From the NCBI GenBank assembly GCA_023447015.1, contig JAEXPG010000455.1:1-16239 (forward strand): a stretch of DNA of 16,239 nt. Direction: 5' to 3'. The translations under genes and the position numbers were made by a program. Under the pieces are notes generated by a model. That model was not told where the DNA came from, searched no databases, and saw nothing but the letters and a program-made list of their open reading frames with translations. Positions within the stretch are counted from its first letter, which is position 1. Each line of letters starts with the position of its first letter. Origin of the DNA: Verrucomicrobiota bacterium. GTDB taxonomy: Bacteria; Verrucomicrobiota; Verrucomicrobiia; Opitutales; Opitutaceae. Below, piece after piece: positions 13,349-16,239 of this stretch.

Positions 13349-15535
13349 ATGTCCACCACGCTTCGCCTGCGGCACGCGGGCCTCTTCGCGCTCCTCTGCG
13401 TCACGCCCCTGCGCGCCATCCTCGACCAGAACGCCGACGGCGTCTCCGATATCTGGACGGCGTTCTACCCCGCCGCCGGGACGCCGGCCGCCGACCCCGA
13501 TGGCGACGGCGCGACGAACCTCGCCGAGTCCCTCGCCGGCACCGATCCGCTCGATCCCGTCAGCCGGTTCGGCGCCATCCCCACACGCAGCGCCACCGGT
13601 GAGCTCCGCCTGCGCTGGCGCGGGGTGATCGGGAAACAGTACCACCTCGAGACCTCCCCCGACCTGCGCAACTGGGCGCCGCTCGCCCCGGATTTCACCG
13701 GCCAAAACGAGGACCTTGCGCCCGTCGTGCGCGCCGCCGACTCCCCCACCGCCGGCCCGCAGTTCTGGCGCGTGGCCGTGTCCGACCGCGATTCCGACAA
13801 CGACGGCCTCAGCGATTGGGAGGAAGCCCAGCGCGCGACCGACACCCGGTGGTCCATCGCCGCCGCCGTGCCCAACGGCGCCTTCGACAACGCCCGCCCG
13901 ATGGCCGACTGCGTCTACGATCCCGAGTCGAACACCACCTTCGCCACCTACCTCGGCGGCACCGCCATCGCCGACGCCGGCATCTACGTCTTCTCCTACA
14001 ACCACACGACCAGGACCCAGGCGGGACCGTTCCCGCTCTTCCTCTTCAGCGCCAACAACACCACCAACGACGGCCATAGCTACCCGCAGATCGTGCGTTC
14101 GCAGGACGGCCACCTCCACGTCTTCTTCGTCAACCAGCGCAGCCTCGGCGGCGTCGATCCGCACTGTAACTTCCATTTCCGCTTCGACTCGCCCGGCACC
14201 GTCGGCGGCCCCTTCACCACGCAACAACTCCGCTACGGCGGCGCCGGACTCTACGGGCGCGCCGGCACCGCGCTCATCCAGGGCGAGTACCCGAAGGCCT
14301 TCGTCGCCCGCAACGGCACGATGTACTACTTCACGCGCGCCGTCCCCACGAGCGCCAACGAGCCCACCTACACCTACAACGGCACCAGCTACCGCGTCGC
14401 CTTCCGCTCGCAGATCTACGTGAAGTCCACCGACGGCGGCCTCACCTGGGCACCGGCCAAGGTCGGCATCACGCGGCGCAACCTCACCGACTTCCTCACC
14501 GAGCCATACCTCACGCAGGTGGTCGCCGAGCCCCCACGCGACGGCGTGCCGGAGCGTTTCCACTTCGTCTGGACGCTCGCCGCCGGCATCGACCTCTACT
14601 TCAACGCCAGCGGCACGCTCGTCTACAACTACCACAACGGCTTCTCGAAGAATTTCTACCACGCCTACTTCGTCCCCGGCGTCGATCGGTTCTACGCCAT
14701 GGTCGGCACCGCCCTCGGCGAGACCGTCGACGGCGACGAGATCGACGCCCATTGCGTGGTGAAGATCACCGGCTCCGCCACCATCCCGCCGTTGCCGATG
14801 ACCTACGCCGAGCACCAAGCGCTCGCCACCGCTCCGTCCGTCACCTCGATCATGGGCAACATCGCCACGATCGACGACGCCGGCGTCGTGACCATCAACG
14901 GCACCTACCGCTGGACCGGCGCCGAGTGGACCGTCCTCGGTACTTGGCCTTCCGACACGCGTTTCGCCGAATGGCGCCACGGCGCCTACTACGCCTACCG
15001 GCAGAACGGCTCCGTCTACAAATCCCTCGATGGTCTCGGCACGTGGGTCCCGCTCGGCAGCGTCTTCGACGATCCCGCCGGCGTCGCCAAACTCCCGGAG
15101 GCGGTGCGCACCCTCGGCGGCTCGGTCCGGATCACCGCCACGACCGCCCCCGCCCACCCCGAGGCGCGTTTCTGGTACAAGCGCTACGGCAGCGACACCT
15201 ACCAAGGCTACGTGATCCTCGGCGGCCACACCTCGAGCCGCGCCCCGTACGGCCTGCTCGCGCAAGTCGACCGCGGCACCGTCGCCGCCGGCGAGAGCTT
15301 CTCACTCCAACTCTACCTCACCGATGAATGGGGCGCGCGCGTCACCGGCTACGCCCGCACCCTCGCCGTGGCCTCGCCTTTGCCCGCCGCGTTCGCAACG
15401 CGCGCCGTCACCACCGAAGATGGCCGCGCCGCGATCCAGTTCACCGTCGCGCCCGACGCCGCCCCCGGCGAATACCGGCTCACCGCCACCGGCGATTCCC
15501 TCGCCCCCGGCTCGGCCTGGGTGACCGTGAAGTAG
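13349..15535 (+). CDS. Secreted protein: TSP3-type N-terminal module, BNR-4-like beta-propeller, C-terminal Ig-like domain
   Basis: 728 residues. The signal peptide MSTTLRLRHAGLFALLCVTP…LRA (1-~23) fixes the ATG start; an in-frame GTG nine codons earlier would bury it. DQNADGVSDIW (27-37) and DPDGDGATNLAE (49-60) are aspartate-rich calcium-type repeats. RWRGVIGKQYHLETSPDLRNW…FWRVAVSDRDSDNDGLSDWEEA (90-160) completes the module shared with the preceding gene. From ~172 (PNGAFDNARPMADCVYDPESNTTF) to ~600 comes a propeller with blade-like motifs: AGIYVFSYNHTT, DGHSYPQIVRSQDGHLHVFFVNQ (241-263), IYVKSTDGGLTWAPAKVG. This fits the BNR-4 repeat family, whose fold is shared by ulvan-type lyases (PL24/PL25). 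Residues ~620-728 form beta-sandwich sequence ending APGEYRLTATGDSLAPGSAWVTVK. Catalytic activity is inferred, not shown. It may be co-transcribed with the preceding gene, 299 bases upstream. Confidence 0.82.
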   Translation: MSTTLRLRHAGLFALLCVTPLRAILDQNADGVSDIWTAFYPAAGTPAADPDGDGATNLAESLAGTDPLDPVSRFGAIPTRSATGELRLRWRGVIGKQYHLETSPDLRNWAPLAPDFTGQNEDLAPVVRAADSPTAGPQFWRVAVSDRDSDNDGLSDWEEAQRATDTRWSIAAAVPNGAFDNARPMADCVYDPESNTTFATYLGGTAIADAGIYVFSYNHTTRTQAGPFPLFLFSANNTTNDGHSYPQIVRSQDGHLHVFFVNQRSLGGVDPHCNFHFRFDSPGTVGGPFTTQQLRYGGAGLYGRAGTALIQGEYPKAFVARNGTMYYFTRAVPTSANEPTYTYNGTSYRVAFRSQIYVKSTDGGLTWAPAKVGITRRNLTDFLTEPYLTQVVAEPPRDGVPERFHFVWTLAAGIDLYFNASGTLVYNYHNGFSKNFYHAYFVPGVDRFYAMVGTALGETVDGDEIDAHCVVKITGSATIPPLPMTYAEHQALATAPSVTSIMGNIATIDDAGVVTINGTYRWTGAEWTVLGTWPSDTRFAEWRHGAYYAYRQNGSVYKSLDGLGTWVPLGSVFDDPAGVAKLPEAVRTLGGSVRITATTAPAHPEARFWYKRYGSDTYQGYVILGGHTSSRAPYGLLAQVDRGTVAAGESFSLQLYLTDEWGARVTGYARTLAVASPLPAAFATRAVTTEDGRAAIQFTVAPDAAPGEYRLTATGDSLAPGSAWVTVK

Positions 15536-15787
15536 CGCCGCGCCGTCCACCCCTCGGCCGGCTGGTGCTTCATCGTCGACATCGGAGAGGGCTGCGAGCC
15601 GACCACCTTCGGGCTCGGCTTGTATCCGGCCTTCGTGGCAGCCGGCGGCGCGCGCGTTCAGTCTCCCATCTTCGCCCATCCGCACTTCGAGCGCCTCGAA
15701 GCCAAGGGCTTGGCGGAGCACGGTCCGATGCTCGGCCAAGTGCGCGCAGCCCTGGACTCCCTGCCCGGCGCCGCTCGACCGGAGTAG
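15536..15787 (+). pseudogene. Start-less 84-codon coding remnant, in frame after the BNR-4-like gene
   Basis: Directly after the TAG of the preceding gene the same frame stays open to a TAG at 15785-15787 (83 sense codons). The translation looks like real protein: WCFIVDIGEGCEPTTFGLGL, then YPAFVAAGGARVQSPIFAHP, HFERLEAKGLAEHGPMLGQV, RAALDSL. Third codon positions are strongly G/C, as in the neighbours. No ATG or GTG lies in the first half; the only ATG is about 23 codons from the end. I do not recognise the family. The simplest reading is the C-terminal remnant of a gene whose 5' part was lost when the preceding gene came to lie next to it. Stop-codon read-through is possible but less likely, because the preceding protein ends in a natural beta-strand. 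Chance openness in GC-rich DNA cannot be excluded. Confidence 0.4.
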
Positions 15788-15815
15788 CCACCGCTCCTCG
15801 CGCAGCGACTTCCCA

Positions 15816-15901
15816 GCTCCGCGCTCTCCGCGCCTCCGCGTGAGAACCTTCCGAAACCAGACCCGATCCATCCTCACGCGGAGGCGCGGAGGAAGCGGAG
15901 C
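15816..15901. repeat. Large inverted repeat with CTCCGCG units, between convergent genes
   Basis: Left arm 15816-15844 and right arm 15873-15901 pair over 26 of 29 positions. A 19-bp perfect core, CTCCGCGCCTCCGCGTGAG against its complement at 15873-15891, is joined by a 3/3 internal mismatch to an outer 7 bp GCTCCGC/GCGGAGC. The 28-base loop spans 15845-15872. CTCCGCG occurs three times in the left arm. It lies between the remnant (+) and thrC (-) and could end transcription from both sides, though no U-tract is present. I recall similar 'CTCCGCGTCTCCGCGTGAG'-like repeats dispersed in other bacterial genomes; that is memory, unverified. Confidence 0.75.
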
Positions 15902-15929
15902 AGAATCACCTCACACCCGCGCCTGCGCC

Positions 15930-16239
15930 TCAGTGCGCCTCGATGAAGCTGCGCACGGCGGCGACGGTGGCGGGAATGCGGTGTTTGATCAGGGGCTTCG
16001 ACTTGAGCGCTTCGAGCCGCGGGTGCGTGACCTCGCGACCGATGGCCTGGGTGATCACGTCGGGGAACTTCGCCGGATGCGCGGTCGAGAGCACCACGGC
16101 CGGCCGATCCTTCGGGAGATCCTTGAAGCCGCACGCGGTGTGCGGGTCGACGACGTAGCCGAAGCGCTGGTGCACGTCGCGGATGATCTGCGCGATCTCG
16201 GCGTCGCTCGCGCGCGAGGTGGTGAAGGTGTCGCGGTTG
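15930..16239 (-). CDS. thrC: Threonine synthase, C-terminal part (5' end outside window)
   Basis: About 102 C-terminal residues are present; the gene runs off the right edge. The segment NRDTFTTSRASDAEIAQIIR followed by DVHQRFGYVVDPHTACGFKD carries the threonine-synthase signature VDPHTA. After it comes PAVVLSTAHPAKFPDVITQA, which matches the 'vvlaTAhpaKFpe.v' stretch of the same PLP-dependent family. The enzyme turns O-phosphohomoserine into threonine in the cytoplasm. The PLP-binding lysine and the start are outside the window. It ends with 'RSFIEAH' and TGA at 15930-15932, converging on the + strand genes across the large inverted repeat. Confidence 0.9.
   Translation of the reverse strand, partial: NRDTFTTSRASDAEIAQIIRDVHQRFGYVVDPHTACGFKDLPKDRPAVVLSTAHPAKFPDVITQAIGREVTHPRLEALKSKPLIKHRIPATVAAVRSFIEAH

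Noticed and set aside
13099..13602. + strand frame starting in the 299-base spacer and overlapping the BNR-4-like gene
   Set aside because: More than half of it is a shifted frame of the downstream gene. The spacer part is Arg/Pro/Ser-rich with no recognisable pattern.
13253..15265. 670-codon - strand open frame antisense to the BNR-4-like gene
   Set aside because: The low-complexity Gly/Val/Ala/Glu/Asp composition is typical of an antisense frame of GC-rich coding DNA. The + frame has a signal peptide and domains.
15816..15901. CRISPR-like repeat array
   Set aside because: The CTCCGCG units are 7 bases long with 1-2 base spacers and form arms of an inverted repeat. There are no unique spacers and no cas genes.

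Overview
The window is about 16 kb of very GC-rich DNA with densely packed, strongly G/C-ending codons. It most resembles a member of the Verrucomicrobiota, probably Opitutales/Opitutaceae. That placement is an inference. It rests on secreted proteins with bacterial thrombospondin type-3 (TSP3) repeats and a 'TSPDLxxW…FW' module common in that phylum, on a GC-rich genome carrying MEP-pathway genes, and on the near absence of Shine-Dalgarno sequences before the starts. No rRNA or tRNA marker is present to confirm it.

Left part (1-6260) is housekeeping. The 3' end of a probable HD-type regulator enters on + and is followed by an intrinsic terminator. Three genes on the - strand follow in the order of transcription ispE, ptsI, lnt (isoprenoid kinase, PTS Enzyme I, apolipoprotein N-acyltransferase). 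Divergent from ispE, pyrF and ispD overlap by 4 bases on +. Two MEP-pathway enzymes therefore flank the UMP-forming enzyme PyrF, with a very short shared promoter region.

Middle part (6357-10678) holds a secreted bicupin and a SpoIIAA/STAS-like protein on -, a secreted three-domain GH3 glycosidase on +, and a CmoA-like SAM methyltransferase on -.

Right part (10848-15535) holds two large secreted + strand proteins that share an ungapped ~144-residue N-terminal module and then diverge. One carries an Ig-like domain and a right-handed beta-helix; the other carries a BNR-4-type beta-propeller. Both folds are common in polysaccharide lyases. With the GH3 enzyme they suggest a small extracellular polysaccharide-degrading set, but no transporter or regulator is visible. 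After them come an 84-codon open remnant with no start and a large inverted repeat. The C-terminal end of threonine synthase (-) leaves the window on the right.

No CRISPR array, tRNA, rRNA, transposase or defence system was found. The least explained parts are the two-headed secreted protein family, the structured 299-bp spacer between its members, the start-less remnant, and the 29-nt-arm inverted repeat.
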